From DSYU01 sp964437595 (GTDB lineage: Bacteria > Chloroflexota > Anaerolineae > Anaerolineales > Anaerolineaceae), in assembly GCA_964437595.1 (NCBI GenBank), contig CAYTHO010000012.1, positions 1 through 64,000 on the forward strand: a stretch of 64,000 nt of DNA, written 5' to 3'. Positions 18,633 through 27,546 of this stretch are shown piece by piece (position 1 is the stretch's first letter; each line of letters opens with the position of its first letter). The translations under genes and the position numbers were made by a program. The notes beneath the pieces were generated by a model that ran no database searches, was not told the DNA's origin, and saw only the letters and a list, made by a program, of their open reading frames with translations.

Positions 18633-19667
18633 ATGAATAGATTTCCGAAAGTCTCCATCCTGTTACCTGTGCGGAATGAGGAATCATCAATTGAATCTTG
18701 CCTGAGCGCCGTATTTTGCCAGGACTATCCTCAGGAAAGTATAGAAGTAATCGTTGCGGATGGTGAATCCACAGATAAAACCCGTACCATCATCCGACGG
18801 CTTCAAGACCTCCAGCCTAACCTTGTTATGGTTAATAATCCATCCAAAATTGTACCTGCTGGACTGAATGCAGCCATAGTTCGGGCCATTGGCGATTGCA
18901 TCATCCGTGTCGATGGGCACACTCGGATTGCGCCTGATTATGTATCTCAATGCGTGTTCGCACTTCAGCATACCGGCGCTGATAATGTTGGCGGAAGAAT
19001 GAACGCTTGTGGCCAAGGTCGGTTTGGCGAAGCAGTGGCGGTTGCGACAAGCACCCCTTTTGGTGTTGGTGGCGCTCGTTTCCACTATTCCAATCAGGAA
19101 GAATGGGTAGACACGGTTTATATGGGGGCTTGGCGGCGAGAGGTTTTTGATGAAATTGGCCTCTTTGATGAAGAGCTTGTCCGCGATCAGGATGATGAAT
19201 TTAATTACCGCTTACGTGAGTATGGCGGAAAAATTCTTTTGAGCCCGAAAATTAAATCAGTTTATACCAATCGAAGTTCACCGAAGGCTTTGTGGAAACA
19301 ATATTTCCAATATGGCTTTTGGAAAATCCGTGTGCTTCAGAAGCATCCGCGTCAAATGAGTGTTCGCCAGTTTATCCCGCCAGTGTTTGTTGCTGCGTTA
19401 GCATTAAGTTTTGTTCTATCTATTCTTTTCTCTTGGGGGTGGATTACACTGCTTTTCGTTGGGGGCAGCTACCTGCTCGCCAATCTGACTGCATCGTTGA
19501 TTACAGCCAGTAAGAAAGGCTGGTGTCACCTTGTTTTGCTTCCGGCTATTTTTGCGATTCTACATCTCAGCTACGGCCTCGGTTTTCTAGCCGGCCTATT
19601 CCGGTTTTGGAATCGTTGGGGCGACAAAGTTGGAAAGGTTCCGGAATGGTCGCCCGCGCATGACTGA
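18633..19667 (+). CDS. ExoA-like membrane family 2 glycosyltransferase
   Basis: 344 aa. KVSILLPVRNEESSIESCLS, VIVADGESTDKTR and IIRVDGHTRIAPDYV (D-x-H in place of D-x-D) make a GT-A domain of about 230 residues. Three hydrophobic segments follow (about 245-330: FIPPVFVAALALSFVLSILF and two more), as in succinoglycan ExoA-type enzymes. It ends in an overlap with the methyltransferase start. Confidence 0.85.
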   Translation: MNRFPKVSILLPVRNEESSIESCLSAVFCQDYPQESIEVIVADGESTDKTRTIIRRLQDLQPNLVMVNNPSKIVPAGLNAAIVRAIGDCIIRVDGHTRIAPDYVSQCVFALQHTGADNVGGRMNACGQGRFGEAVAVATSTPFGVGGARFHYSNQEEWVDTVYMGAWRREVFDEIGLFDEELVRDQDDEFNYRLREYGGKILLSPKIKSVYTNRSSPKALWKQYFQYGFWKIRVLQKHPRQMSVRQFIPPVFVAALALSFVLSILFSWGWITLLFVGGSYLLANLTASLITASKKGWCHLVLLPAIFAILHLSYGLGFLAGLFRFWNRWGDKVGKVPEWSPAHD

Positions 19668-20355
19668 GCTAACAGACCTGGATCGTCTCCGCGATGAATA
19701 TGCAGACCGAAAAATACGCCTGGCGGGGAAAGATATCTATTCACTTTTTTATTCTCCTTACTTGTTTGCCATTCAGCAGCGCCAGCGCGATCTAGTCAAG
19801 GCATTGAAACAACTTGGCTCTCATTCTCTTCAAGGTAAGCGCATCCTGGAGGTCGGCTGCGGTGGGGGGGGAGTTCTGTTTGAGTATTTGACACTTGGAG
19901 TTGACCCGAAGGATTTGTTTGGCATTGATATATTGCAGGATCGATTGGTTCAGGCGCATCACAAGCTCCCCTTATCAGGTATCAGTTGTGCGGATGGGCA
20001 GCATTTGCCTTTCCCAGACCAATCTTTTGATTTGGTGCTTCAGTACACTGCATTTTCATCTGTGTTGGATGATTCAGTGAAGCAGCAGATGGCTGCTGAT
20101 ATGGTTCGCGTACTGCGGCACGGTGGTGCAATTATCTGGTATGATTTCTGGCTGAATCCGACTAACCCGCAAACCCGCGGTATTCGTTTGGGAGAAATCA
20201 AAAAATTGTTTCAGGGATGTAGTGTGAACTATCAAAAAATAACACTAGCACCGCCGATTGCCCGCAGAGTTGTTCCAGTGTCATGGCAATTGGGTTTGTT
20301 CTTGGAGCAATTAAAGTTATTTAATACACACAATTTGGCGATCATTCACCGATAG
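19660..20355 (+). CDS. class I SAM-dependent methyltransferase
   Basis: 231 aa from ATG 19660, overlapping the preceding stop by 8 bases; an upstream TTG at 19630 is less likely. Motif I is LEVGCGGGGVLFEYL near residue 64, motif II FGIDILQDRL, and DGQHLPFPDQSFDLVLQ covers motifs III-IV. Methyltransf_11-like. In this place it may methylate a sugar or the reducing-end lipid cap. A terminator-like hairpin follows. Confidence 0.85.
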   Translation: MTELTDLDRLRDEYADRKIRLAGKDIYSLFYSPYLFAIQQRQRDLVKALKQLGSHSLQGKRILEVGCGGGGVLFEYLTLGVDPKDLFGIDILQDRLVQAHHKLPLSGISCADGQHLPFPDQSFDLVLQYTAFSSVLDDSVKQQMAADMVRVLRHGGAIIWYDFWLNPTNPQTRGIRLGEIKKLFQGCSVNYQKITLAPPIARRVVPVSWQLGLFLEQLKLFNTHNLAIIHR

Positions 20356-20373
20356 ATATTGTTGGCTTTGCCT

Positions 20374-20448
20374 AGAGCTTTCCCTGTGCTTCCTGACCAG
20401 AATTAAAATTTCGATTTGTTTGGGAGGTGTCAGAGGGAAGCTCTTTTT
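20374..20448 (+). terminator. imperfect intrinsic terminator after the methyltransferase gene
   Basis: AGAGCTTTCCCT (20374-20385) pairs with AGGGAAGCTCT (20434-20444) with one bulge across a long loop, followed by T5. It covers a possible GTG start at 20427 for the next gene, which argues for the later ATG at 20502. Confidence 0.45.
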
Positions 20449-20501
20449 ATTTGGCAATGGGGGAAGTACATTTGGCTGGGTTAGAATATTGGAATTTCGG
20501 C

Positions 20502-21740
20502 ATGGATCAAAAGAGTTTATCAACCCTTCTTCTATGTTTAAATAAGAATACTAAATGCCTGGATGTTCAAGCTAGCCTGTGTAGCCTTCGTGAAGAGGAC
20601 GGGCAAAGCTTAATTAATTTATCTGGAAAATTAGGAATAAAAAGCAGTTTTTACTACCGTTTGAAGGCGTGCAGGTTGAGCGAAGTTCTTCTCAATAGTC
20701 AAGTAGAAGAGCTTCGAAAGGCTTATCTTAGCAATGCAGTAAGATTTATTATTCACCAAAACGAATTAGCGAAAATTGCTAAACAGTTTCAACTTTCTGG
20801 ATTGTCGCTCATCATTTTAAAAGGCGCATTTCTAGCAACCTTTGTGTATGAAGACCCGGCAATGCGAGAAATGTCGGATATTGATCTATTGGTACGAACC
20901 TCTGAATTAGGTCAAGCTGCGAAAGAATTGGAGTTATTAGGTTACAAAGCAGAAAAACCATATAATATTGACGATGTAACTACTGTGGCGCACCACTTAC
21001 CGCCCTTTATCAAGCCTGGAAAAGGAGTAATTGAACTCCACTGGAACATTATTTCGTTAGTAGGAAACGAACCTGTTGATGAGGAAGGGCTTTGGGAAAG
21101 GGCGCTTCCGTATGAAATAAATGGTATTTCAGTTCTCGGGCTTTGTCCTGAGGATTTGTTGCTCCACATATGCGGACATGCATCTTATCACCACAAATTT
21201 GAAGTTGGCCTGCGTGCTTTGGTCGACATCGTAGAAATTATGGATCATTATGGTGATCAGTTTAACTGGAATAGATTTTTGCAGCGAGCCCGTGCGTGGC
21301 ATTGGGATCGGGGAACGTATCTTGTTTTGAGATTGGCGAAAGAAATGCTAGGTGCGAGGGTACCTGATGAGGTATTAAAGAGTTTACGTCCCGGGGGTTT
21401 TAAAGAATATTTCTTTGATATAGCCAGTGCCCAAATGCTGTCGGATGACCCACTTATCGGGAAGATTACCTATCCGTTGGCCGATTGGCACGTAGCGAGT
21501 ATTAAAAGAAAGTTTTCCATTTTTTGGCAAAGGCTATTTTTGCCGAAACCTGTTTTAGCAGATCGGTTTAGCGTGACGTCTAAATCACCTTTGATCTATT
21601 TTTACTACCCAATTCGTCTCTTTGATCTATTGATTCGATACATTGGGCTCATAATTAAGTTATGGCACGGGGAAAAATCTACTGCACCGTTTGTGGAGCG
21701 GAAAGGCGCGCTTCAAGATTGGTTGCATGAAAAAGAGTGA
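20502..21740 (+). CDS. nucleotidyltransferase-fold protein (NTP_transf_5 family)
   Basis: 412 aa from ATG 20502. Starts at GTG 20427 or ATG 20457 are open but lie in or beside the terminator hairpin. The central IILKGAFLATFVYEDPAMRE followed by MSDIDLLVR is the hallmark of NTP_transf_5, with the D-x-D of polymerase-beta-like nucleotidyltransferases. HICGHASYHHKFEVGLRALV matches the family's second conserved part. Such proteins are common next to polysaccharide and peptide-modification loci, but the substrate is unknown. Last gene before the strong terminator. Confidence 0.75.
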   Translation: MDQKSLSTLLLCLNKNTKCLDVQASLCSLREEDGQSLINLSGKLGIKSSFYYRLKACRLSEVLLNSQVEELRKAYLSNAVRFIIHQNELAKIAKQFQLSGLSLIILKGAFLATFVYEDPAMREMSDIDLLVRTSELGQAAKELELLGYKAEKPYNIDDVTTVAHHLPPFIKPGKGVIELHWNIISLVGNEPVDEEGLWERALPYEINGISVLGLCPEDLLLHICGHASYHHKFEVGLRALVDIVEIMDHYGDQFNWNRFLQRARAWHWDRGTYLVLRLAKEMLGARVPDEVLKSLRPGGFKEYFFDIASAQMLSDDPLIGKITYPLADWHVASIKRKFSIFWQRLFLPKPVLADRFSVTSKSPLIYFYYPIRLFDLLIRYIGLIIKLWHGEKSTAPFVERKGALQDWLHEKE

Positions 21741-21804
21741 CAATTACTGATTGAATTCTGCTCATTAGCGATTCAAAGAATTGTTTCTATATCGTCAAAA
21801 ATAT

Positions 21805-21835
21805 CAGCTGGTTTAGGCCGGCTGTTTTTTTTTTT
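21805..21835 (+). terminator. strong intrinsic terminator closing the polysaccharide locus
   Basis: CAGCTGG (21805-21811), 6-nt loop, CCGGCTG (21818-21824) with one G-U pair, followed by eleven T. It lies between the + strand locus and the - strand beta-helix gene. Confidence 0.8.
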
Positions 21836-21908
21836 GTGCGAATTATTTATAATTTGGATTTTTGATACAAAAATTAATATCCAGCAATTGCAGATGAAAT
21901 GAAATGGT

Positions 21909-23087
21909 TTACCCTTTCGTAATAACGGGTAACCATTGATAATCATGAAAAATATTTGGTTCAACAATAAATGTACCCAAAACCGGATAAGTTGCTGGTG
22001 GTGTTCCTTCGCCAATCCTAGCCGCACAGGTCCATCCTTTCATCGGTATATTGATATTGCCAGAAATATATTCAAATGCCCAGGATTGTGCCATATTCTG
22101 GGCATTACGAAGCCTATATGAACCTGCTGATAAGTTTTTACCAAAATCATACGCGACCGAGTCAGCACCGTCACGATTATAAATTGTCAGTGAGCCCAGC
22201 CAGCGCTCCGATTTAGAAAATGCAATCCAGCGGCTCCATGTGGCGGGTTTCGGTTCTACAAGGTATCCAGAGGTGCGAGGCCAATTATCAGACCAAACTA
22301 CGTTATCGACCTCAACCAGGCCATCAAAATCGTCTGTTATATAAATGCGTGAATCAATATATCGATTACCGATAATTGACAAATCATAATTGTGCCCAGT
22401 TGGCAGAACATAGCGGCCAAACTGCGAATAGACGTTATAGTGAATGTTGTTTCGGAAAGTGATGTTTTTTAAGCCCAACCCGCCGCCGACATGTACATTC
22501 TCATTGGCGATGATGTTGTCTTCAATGAGATAATCTTGAATAAGATAATCCAGCTGACTGTAGAGATGAATGGAATATCTGCCCAATTGGTCAAAAAGCA
22601 AATTCCTGGAAATCGAACGGAGGCCACCTAAATTATTGTAGCTGTAAATTGCATGCCCATGTCCTGATCCATCCTGCTCTAAATAACCATTGTTTAGAAT
22701 AACATTTTCGCACACTTCTGCAGCGCCAGAATTGAAGAAATTAATACCGCTATCAGGCAAATCATGGATATAACAACCATAAATACCTGCACCTGGATAA
22801 CTAACCCTTACACTCTTTCCCCTTCCAAAACGATTTGTTTTGCTATTCATGACCTCAATATCATACATTTCTACATAATCATTCAGATCGATCGAGCCAT
22901 CAATCCGGACCAGTTCATCTTTATAAGGCCTGATTTGGATTTTGTTTACTGAACTACCTTTCCAACGAACCTTATAATCTCCAGTGTAGACCCCTGCTCG
23001 CAAGTACAAGACATCTCCGGGAATAACCCTTCCCGATGACAAAGCCTGAGACAAGGTTACTGGATTCTCAATTGTTAGACCGCCCAT
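21909..23087 (-). CDS. right-handed parallel beta-helix protein, main part (frame broken from its N-terminus)
   Basis: 392 aa of repeat-rich sequence: GDVLYLRAGVYTGDYKVRWK, DGSIDLNDYVEMYDIEVMNS, CYIHDLPDSGINFF, NITFRNNIHYNVYS. This is the rung pattern of pectate-lyase-like beta-helix proteins, which bind or cut polysaccharide. The natural N-terminus is in the next upstream frame (23089-23367): that part ends TAIYISGS and this one begins near RNMGGLTIENPVTL, where family members run straight through (Y-V-S-x-x-G-x-D-x-N-x-G-T). Loss of a few bases between two GAT triplets explains the break. Its place beside the glycan locus suggests a role on the same polymer. Confidence 0.7.
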   Translation of the reverse strand: MGGLTIENPVTLSQALSSGRVIPGDVLYLRAGVYTGDYKVRWKGSSVNKIQIRPYKDELVRIDGSIDLNDYVEMYDIEVMNSKTNRFGRGKSVRVSYPGAGIYGCYIHDLPDSGINFFNSGAAEVCENVILNNGYLEQDGSGHGHAIYSYNNLGGLRSISRNLLFDQLGRYSIHLYSQLDYLIQDYLIEDNIIANENVHVGGGLGLKNITFRNNIHYNVYSQFGRYVLPTGHNYDLSIIGNRYIDSRIYITDDFDGLVEVDNVVWSDNWPRTSGYLVEPKPATWSRWIAFSKSERWLGSLTIYNRDGADSVAYDFGKNLSAGSYRLRNAQNMAQSWAFEYISGNINIPMKGWTCAARIGEGTPPATYPVLGTFIVEPNIFHDYQWLPVITKG

Positions 23088-23088
23088 G

Positions 23089-23367
23089 TTACGATCCTGA
23101 GATATAAATCGCAGTTGGTACGCTGTGTTCGCTTATTGGGTCTTCGGCGAATAAACTACCCTCATCTAGGGGAAGATCCGGAACGACTGCAATGGTTTTT
23201 GCTCCTGACTGCAAATGACCTATTCCTCTGTTTTCACTAGACCCATATTCCAGGGGAGCAACCTCACTTCCTAATCGTCCCCTTGATATTTTTCGCTGAA
23301 ACCTATCCACAATTGGACCTATCAAAAATGTGGATAAGGACAGCAATAAAAACTTTCTCCTGTTCAC
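23089..23367 (-). pseudogene. N-terminal part of the beta-helix protein, with Tat-like signal
   Basis: 92 aa from GTG 23367, with AGGAGA seven bases upstream; an ATG at 23388 is upstream of that ribosome site. The signal NRRKFLLLSLSTFLIG carries a twin arginine, suggesting Tat export. It ends prematurely at TAISGS-like sequence (TAIYISGS) two bases before the main beta-helix frame. With the downstream part it would make a protein of about 490 aa. Confidence 0.65.
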
Positions 23368-23545
23368 GTGCCATCTCCTGTGTATCATGGAACCTTAAAT
23401 CTATGCTTATTGCTTACATTTTACCAAAAAACACTTTCTTTGTCTCATTTGTGAAATTTGTTATACACAAATATGCTTCAATCAAAAACGTACAGAAGTA
23501 AGTGGGCGCTCTTTTTTATTGCCACGCCAATCCCGGGCAATTTAT

Positions 23546-24058
23546 CTATCCGAAAAACGATGCTTTCCAGCTAGAATACCTTTTGATTAGGGCCTTTTTT
23601 ATTTGAGAAACGGGTGACTGTCTTTTTCGTATGAGTGGAAGCATCACTCGATCTATAAGCAGAATAGCCAGACCGGCTGCAATAATATCGAGCATAAGGT
23701 CTTCCCAGCTTCCGTGCCGGCCAGGTGTATATAACTGGTGAAACTCATCCGCGAAAGCTATCAACACAGCCGCGACGATTGCCCACACCTCTGGTCGATG
23801 TGCAATGCGGGAGAAACCAAACAGCAAAATAGCTCCCAACCCTGCATACCCGATGAAGTGACCGACCTTCCACTGGTTAATTACCAGATATGAATTCCCG
23901 ACGCGAATATACTTTGCTTCATCCAACTGGTCAACCAGCGTTTTAGATCCGTTCACAAGAATTCCGCTGGGAATGCTAGAAAAATAGAAGATCAATCCTA
24001 TGCATAACAGCGCAGGGAGGAAGCGAAAAACGGGTCGAGATAATATACGAGCGATCAT
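23546..24058 (-). CDS. VanZ-like family membrane protein
   Basis: 170 aa with about four membrane segments. FLPALLCIGLIFYFSSIPSG at the N-terminus, KVGHFIGYAGLGAILLFGF with the conserved K-x-x-H-F-x-x-Y, and FADEFHQLYTPGRHGSWEDL with the D-E-x-H-Q motif and downstream D are the VanZ signature. Function is unsettled; the family is linked to cell-envelope traits and low-level teicoplanin resistance. It lies near the glycan locus, on the opposite strand. Confidence 0.85.
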   Translation of the reverse strand: MIARILSRPVFRFLPALLCIGLIFYFSSIPSGILVNGSKTLVDQLDEAKYIRVGNSYLVINQWKVGHFIGYAGLGAILLFGFSRIAHRPEVWAIVAAVLIAFADEFHQLYTPGRHGSWEDLMLDIIAAGLAILLIDRVMLPLIRKRQSPVSQIKKALIKRYSSWKASFFG

Positions 24059-24258
24059 CTGGTTGGAAGATTACTGGCGGTTTCCATTGGATTTAGCCTA
24101 TCATAACACATCTCTATTATTGATTACCGGGGAAGTGCTATTCCGGGAGGCATGGGCGAACGGTCTGTTTTTATCGCAAGATTGCGAAATCACCAAAACG
24201 GCTTATTCAGTCATATAGTATAGATCGGCGGGTATAGGAAAAAAGCTGAAAACGCTTA

Positions 24259-24296
24259 CCGAACACCAGCCAGACTCGCCTCTGGCTGATGTTCGG
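24259..24296. repeat. 16-bp stem inverted repeat
   Basis: CCGAACACCAGCCAGA (24259-24274) pairs with TCTGGCTGATGTTCGG (24281-24296), 15 of 16 positions, across a 6-nt loop. No T tract follows directly, so it may be a transcription end with poor U run or a relic of a mobile element. Confidence 0.6.
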
Positions 24297-24314
24297 TATT
24301 CTGCTCAATCAATT

Positions 24315-24338
24315 ATTCGGGCTGCGACAAGCCCGAAT
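24315..24338. repeat. 9-bp perfect hairpin
   Basis: ATTCGGGCT (24315-24323) and AGCCCGAAT (24330-24338) with a 6-nt loop, 19 bp after the larger hairpin. Possibly a terminator for one of the flanking - strand genes. Confidence 0.5.
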
Positions 24339-24425
24339 TGCGAAATGGAAAAACGGAGCATGCCTACACTTTAGCAGGAAGAAAAAGCGCTGACTTTACG
24401 TATCCATGCTGTTTATGCACTCCGA

Positions 24426-24514
24426 TCTCAGCCAAAAAGTGGTCGATATCTTCCGGATTGGGTGGATGGCATGTTCCGGAATCGGTGGTCGCCATGTTCC
24501 GGATTCACTGGTCG
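24426..24514. repeat. 23-bp tandem repeats resembling IS21-family terminal repeats
   Basis: Units start at 24449, 24472 and 24495 with an exact 23-bp period (TTCCGG-A/T-T-N-N-N-TGG-TCGCCATG); a decayed unit precedes them at 24426. Repeated C-C-G-G-A-A-T-C-x-(G/C)-T-G-G-T-C blocks are what IS21-type elements carry at their ends. No istA/istB gene remains. Confidence 0.5.
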
Positions 24515-24544
24515 CCTTTTGTCGTATGGGTATAAAATTAGCGC

Positions 24545-25618
24545 TCACCAATTCGGATCATACCTTTCAATCAACTCCAACTGGTGTTTCATCCATTCCC
24601 ATAGCTCACCACCATCGCGAACATAGTCGGTAATATCCTTTCCGTTGGGACTCAGGGAGGGGATTCGAGCTGGGTAAAGTTGGGCGGAAAGGCCGGCCAT
24701 CTTTTGCGCGCCTTGCGTACCAGCGGCATCGTTATCCAGCGCCACAACGATTTGTTCCGCCGGCAGCAAATACCGGCCCCAGCGCTCCAGGTCCAGCTTT
24801 TTACTCGCGCTGCCCAACGTCACGACGCCGGCAACGTCTCGTAATAACTTCCAGGCGAGCATGCAATCGAACTCACCTTCGGTCATTAAGATCAGCGGCG
24901 CGCCGTCCAGCGTATCCGTGCCAAACATGGCCGGCGAGCCTCCGCGCACATGCAGGTATTTGGGCTCAGCGTCCACCCGGCGGATTTTGAGATACCAAAG
25001 CGTCGTTTCGACAAAACAGGGGATCACATACCCTTTTGGGAGCCAGATTCGCTTCGCGTCCTGGGTGGATAATCCCCATCGCTCGGGGCTGTCCCATACA
25101 TCAGAAGGGTTATAACCGAGGAAGAAATGCCGGATCGCACGATCGTCCAAAAGACGTTTTTCATGCAGGTACGCAAGGGCTTCGGGTGTTTTCTGTAACT
25201 GCTTTTGGCTGTAATCCAGGAAATCGATTCCGCGGCTTTGCCAGGTTTCAGGCGGGGCGGAAGGAATTTCTACGTGGATGGGCTTGTGGGGTATTGCCGA
25301 TCCCCCCTTTGAAAGATATTTCATCTCTTTTTGTAACCCATGGTTCTGGGTGGGTAAGCCTAAGGCAAGCAGTGCTGCATGAAATTCCATGTGGTGAAAT
25401 TCGCACAACCATGTTAATGCATTGCCGCTCCGGTTGCATCCAAAGCAGTACCAGAACGCCTTCTCTAGATTGATTGCCAGGCTGGGTGTCTTTTTATCCG
25501 GATGAAATGGACAAAACCACATCACCCAGCTGCTGCTTTTATAGCGCGGTCGGCCCAGATCGCGCTCGATCAGGGCAACCAGGTCAATTTGACTGAGAGC
25601 ATATTGCAGGTCATCCAT
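24545..25618 (-). CDS. CHC2 zinc-finger / TOPRIM primase-like protein
   Basis: 357 aa from ATG 25618; upstream in-frame codons lie in a purine-rich inverted repeat and are rejected. The N-terminal zinc finger reads C-P-F-H-x17-C-F-G-C (FCPFHPDKKTPSLAIN, WYCFGCNRSGNALTW), as in DnaG. The TOPRIM domain has MTEGEFDCMLAWKLL with the catalytic Glu and VALDNDAAGTQGAQKM with the D-x-D-like metal site. There is no DnaB-binding C-terminal domain and the catalytic core between is short. Such proteins start replication of plasmids, phages and integrative elements. It pairs with the next upstream gene on the same strand. Confidence 0.82.
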   Translation of the reverse strand: MDDLQYALSQIDLVALIERDLGRPRYKSSSWVMWFCPFHPDKKTPSLAINLEKAFWYCFGCNRSGNALTWLCEFHHMEFHAALLALGLPTQNHGLQKEMKYLSKGGSAIPHKPIHVEIPSAPPETWQSRGIDFLDYSQKQLQKTPEALAYLHEKRLLDDRAIRHFFLGYNPSDVWDSPERWGLSTQDAKRIWLPKGYVIPCFVETTLWYLKIRRVDAEPKYLHVRGGSPAMFGTDTLDGAPLILMTEGEFDCMLAWKLLRDVAGVVTLGSASKKLDLERWGRYLLPAEQIVVALDNDAAGTQGAQKMAGLSAQLYPARIPSLSPNGKDITDYVRDGGELWEWMKHQLELIERYDPNW

Positions 25619-25631
25619 AGGGTCCTCAAAG

Positions 25632-25691
25632 TGGAGAAGTGGAGAAGCGGAGAATTGAAAAATAACGTTTCTCCACTTCTCCGTTTCTCCG
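25632..25691. repeat. purine/pyrimidine inverted repeat between the two replication genes
   Basis: The left arm is built of GGAGAAG-like units (25632-25654) and the right arm of TTCTCC units (25668-25691); they can pair across a 13-nt loop with a few mismatches. It sits between the stop of the DUF3987-type gene and the start of the primase gene, so it could tune the second gene's expression. Confidence 0.5.
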
Positions 25692-25701
25692 GATATGAGC
25701 A

Positions 25702-27465
25702 TCAGATTTCTTCAACGCAGGCATATCGCACCGTCCGCCCTTCCTGATTTTTGGTAATCAAATCGGCCTCTTCCAGGCCGTCCAGGATGGCATATATCAC
25801 TTTTGTGGGGAATTTGGAGTATTGTCGGATTTCACGAACGGTAGCGCCTCTTAACCGTTTGATGATTCTCAGGATGCGGTCTTCTGTTTCTAATTCTTCA
25901 TAAAGCCGCGGTGTGTTGAGCTGGCTTTGGAGATAGTGAAGTCCATACCGCCACGCCTCTGTCATCTCTTGCGCGCGGGCCCAGTGATTGAGTTGGATCT
26001 TTGGTGAGTTGCTGAAGCTGGCAAACAGAGTGGCGAGCCGCAGGGCTTTCTCGCTAAAGCGGCTGTAATTGCCATCCAGGTCATCCATCGACAACCGGCT
26101 ACAGATGTCGTTCAGGCCATCGTCATAAGCATAAAAGGCTTCATAAACATCCTCGGATAGTTCCAGGATAGAGGGTTGCACTGGATGAATCTTGACACGA
26201 AACGCGCTTATCGTTTTTCCGTCCTTACTGGTATTTTTCTCGTCCACCAATTCGACCTTGGGAATCTGAAGCCGTTGATGCCAATTTTGCAGCGGCTGGT
26301 AGATTTCCTCCGGAATAATCCGTTCGCCTTTTGGAAACCGGCCGCGCCGGCGCGTCCAGGTAGGTGGGGTGATCAGGGCAAAGCGTGCCAGGAAACCATC
26401 TCCCCATAGAGAACTTCCGCGCTGTGCGAAAGGGGCCAGGTCAGCGGGAGTCAGGCTGGCCAACAGCGCCAGATAGGGCCTTTCTGCCACATCTGTTCCA
26501 CGCCCGATGGTGCCGCTCTCGTAGCGGTCCGGGGTATCATCAAATCGGCGCAGCAGGCCACGGAAATCAGTCATGGGGCCTTCCCGGCGCATCATGCCAG
26601 CAATGCCCTGGCCGAATTCATCATAGAACCACCCCCGCTGGGCCGCAAACGCGAGCTGGCTCAAGATGCGTTGTTTGCCAGGCTCATCCAACTCCGCATA
26701 ATCTTCCGGTAGGGTCGCTTTCATTTCCATAAGGAACTTCTGGGGTGTTGAATTATCCGGCATCAGCAGGTGATCCAGGCCCGCGCGCTTCAGTGTAGCC
26801 AGGGCAATACCAGCAGTGGTGGACTTGGAATACGAACTGGTCCGGGCGGTCAAAGCGATATAGAGCGATGGGTAACGCGGCTTGCCCAGGTGAACCATCA
26901 CGCGGCGGGCCGCAATCGCAGAAAGGACAAAAGCGCCGCAGCCTTCATGAAACCCCCCATAACCGCGTGGGCTCCATTCCCTAGAAAACTTGATATAGGT
27001 ATCCAACCAGTCACACGCCGTTTCGCCTATTTCCGGATCGATGCAGCAGGCTTCCGGCAGCGAGGGGACATAGATTTGATCAAATATTTCTTGAGCTGGC
27101 TGCAAACTGCCTTTGAAATCTGCGGCAAAAACGGCGCCGCGGATCATTTCAGCGATCTCAGTGCCAGTCGGATCGGCAGATGATCCATCCACGCCTTCCG
27201 CGTTATCCGCTGCATCGTTTCTGGCTGCATCGGCAGCCCTTGTTTTTGGGTCGGATTTTTTGTCACGCGCAGCGATTTGCGCCAGGCTGGCCTCAAACGC
27301 CAGCGAACGCTGGCTGGGCGACATGGGACAGGCCGCGATGTTGCGAGCAATTGTCTTCCATGGCTCTCGCAGGCTGGTGAGGTAATCATCCATATCCTGA
27401 CCATTGATCAGCTTGCGAATGACTTTGGCGGCATATGTTTGATACGAAACTTCCGAATTGAGCAT
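25702..27465 (-). CDS. DUF3987-like ATPase/replication protein of a mobile element
   Basis: 587 aa from ATG 27465, preceded by AGAGGAAAGGT; a TTG-type start further upstream is unlikely. Region 170-500 resembles DUF3987 proteins: a P-loop-like TARTSSYSKSTTAG at about 210 (a degenerate G-x-x-x-x-K-S/T), DEFGQG near 290, and ERPYLALLASLTPADLAPF. The C-terminal 70 residues (ILRIIKRLRGATVREIRQYS) form a winged-helix-like end. Such proteins go with TOPRIM primases on integrative elements and satellites, where they act in replication initiation. The poor Walker A makes ATP use uncertain. Confidence 0.65.
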   Translation of the reverse strand: MLNSEVSYQTYAAKVIRKLINGQDMDDYLTSLREPWKTIARNIAACPMSPSQRSLAFEASLAQIAARDKKSDPKTRAADAARNDAADNAEGVDGSSADPTGTEIAEMIRGAVFAADFKGSLQPAQEIFDQIYVPSLPEACCIDPEIGETACDWLDTYIKFSREWSPRGYGGFHEGCGAFVLSAIAARRVMVHLGKPRYPSLYIALTARTSSYSKSTTAGIALATLKRAGLDHLLMPDNSTPQKFLMEMKATLPEDYAELDEPGKQRILSQLAFAAQRGWFYDEFGQGIAGMMRREGPMTDFRGLLRRFDDTPDRYESGTIGRGTDVAERPYLALLASLTPADLAPFAQRGSSLWGDGFLARFALITPPTWTRRRGRFPKGERIIPEEIYQPLQNWHQRLQIPKVELVDEKNTSKDGKTISAFRVKIHPVQPSILELSEDVYEAFYAYDDGLNDICSRLSMDDLDGNYSRFSEKALRLATLFASFSNSPKIQLNHWARAQEMTEAWRYGLHYLQSQLNTPRLYEELETEDRILRIIKRLRGATVREIRQYSKFPTKVIYAILDGLEEADLITKNQEGRTVRYACVEEI

Positions 27466-27546
27466 ACCTTTCCTCTTCGAGTTTATGAATTCAAAACGAC
27501 CACAACCGTGGAGCCGGCAGGCCTCAGGCCAGTAGGGTGTAAGCAT

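Larger units (their letters stand above)
24059..24544. other. 485-bp gap with two hairpins and 23-bp tandem repeats
   Basis: No credible gene. The gap contains two hairpins (24259-24296 and 24315-24338) and a tandem repeat array at 24426-24514, described separately. The rest shows nothing recognisable. Confidence 0.6.

Noticed and set aside
24449..24514. Tandem 23-bp repeats considered as a CRISPR array
   Set aside because: The units are contiguous, without spacers, and no cas gene is near; they fit IS terminal repeats better.
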